Shown here in pieces: positions 35,432 through 35,486 of a stretch of 35,486 nucleotides of DNA. How positions within the stretch are numbered: position 1 is the stretch's first letter; every line of letters starts with the position of its first letter. The notes under the pieces were generated by a model that saw only the letters and a list, made by a program, of their open reading frames with translations, was not told the origin of the DNA and searched no databases. The stretch is from positions 1 through 35,486 of the forward strand of contig AEMJ01000219.1 of NCBI GenBank assembly GCA_000166735.2, in the 5' to 3' direction. The position numbers were made by a program, and so were the translations under genes. The DNA comes from Leuconostoc inhae KCTC 3774 (GTDB lineage Bacteria > Bacillota > Bacilli > Lactobacillales > Lactobacillaceae).

Positions 35432-35486
35432 TTAATTATTGTTTTGAATAATTGGTGTTAAGGTTGCTAAAGCATCTTTAAAATAA
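35432..35486 (-). CDS. 3' end of an unidentified gene upstream of pyrR
   Basis: The last 17 codons of a frame read YFKDALATLTPIIQNNN and stop at 35432-35434, 48 bases before the pyrR start. In many lactobacilli rluD (23S rRNA pseudouridine synthase) precedes pyrR, and the ending would fit, but the fragment is too short to identify. Confidence 0.4.
   Translation of the reverse strand, partial: YFKDALATLTPIIQNNN

Noticed and set aside
1-35486. Mobile elements, prophage, toxin-antitoxin or CRISPR structures
   Set aside because: I found no transposase, integrase, direct-repeat array or terminal repeats. Gene order and composition look like core chromosome throughout.

Overview
The window reads as chromosomal DNA of a low-GC lactic acid bacterium. 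Protein style and gene content (zinc-free S14 and L33, family II pyrophosphatase, ParC/ParE, hrcA-grpE-dnaK-dnaJ with CIRCE, rimP-nusA-ylxR-ylxQ-infB-rbfA) suggest Leuconostoc or a close relative. This placement is an inference and no search was run. Nearly all genes lie on the minus strand; only def, plsY and one MFS transporter lie on plus. I see no insertion sequence, prophage, CRISPR array or integrase.

Layout, left to right: a partial SGNH hydrolase (1-382); a secreted coiled-coil protein (754-1334); tRNA-Ser(CGA); typA; an inositol monophosphatase and a UPF0223 protein divergent from def; the heat-shock cluster dnaJ-dnaK-grpE-hrcA with two CIRCE elements; ribF-truB-EIIA-like protein-aminotransferase; the translation and termination operon rbfA-infB-ylxQ-ylxR-nusA-rimP behind its own promoter and a leader hairpin; rpsN-rpmG; ppaC; parC-parE; plsY convergent with dtd; rel divergent from an MFS transporter; and a 97-residue orphan protein, a CarB-like protein, a CarA-like protein and pyrR (transcribed in the order pyrR-carA-carB-orphan).

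The first main message concerns frameshifts. At least ten genes (SGNH, coiled-coil protein, ribF, truB, infB, ylxQ, parC three times, dtd, carB-like, carA-like) are broken by single-base shifts, nearly all in A/T runs, and most at a run of exactly six where seven restores the frame. Several of these genes are normally indispensable, and the CIRCE spacer also looks one T short. Homopolymer error in the source sequence is the likeliest explanation. I give full-length corrected gene spans.

The second main message concerns the carAB-like pair beside pyrR. After frame correction, the CarA-like protein lacks the whole Cys-His-Glu glutaminase triad. The CarB-like protein is about 220 residues short, has lost metal- and ATP-binding residues, and lacks the C-terminal allosteric domain. 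Both remain long, protein-like reading frames in an operon with pyrR and a small orphan protein. This looks like a retained pseudoenzyme pair, possibly regulatory or structural, and is the best candidate here for an undescribed system. Smaller oddities are a DnaJ with no zinc finger or cysteine, an EIIA-like protein without its phosphorylatable histidine, and four genes (parC, ylxR, rel, pyrR) where a hairpin separates a good Shine-Dalgarno sequence from the start codon.
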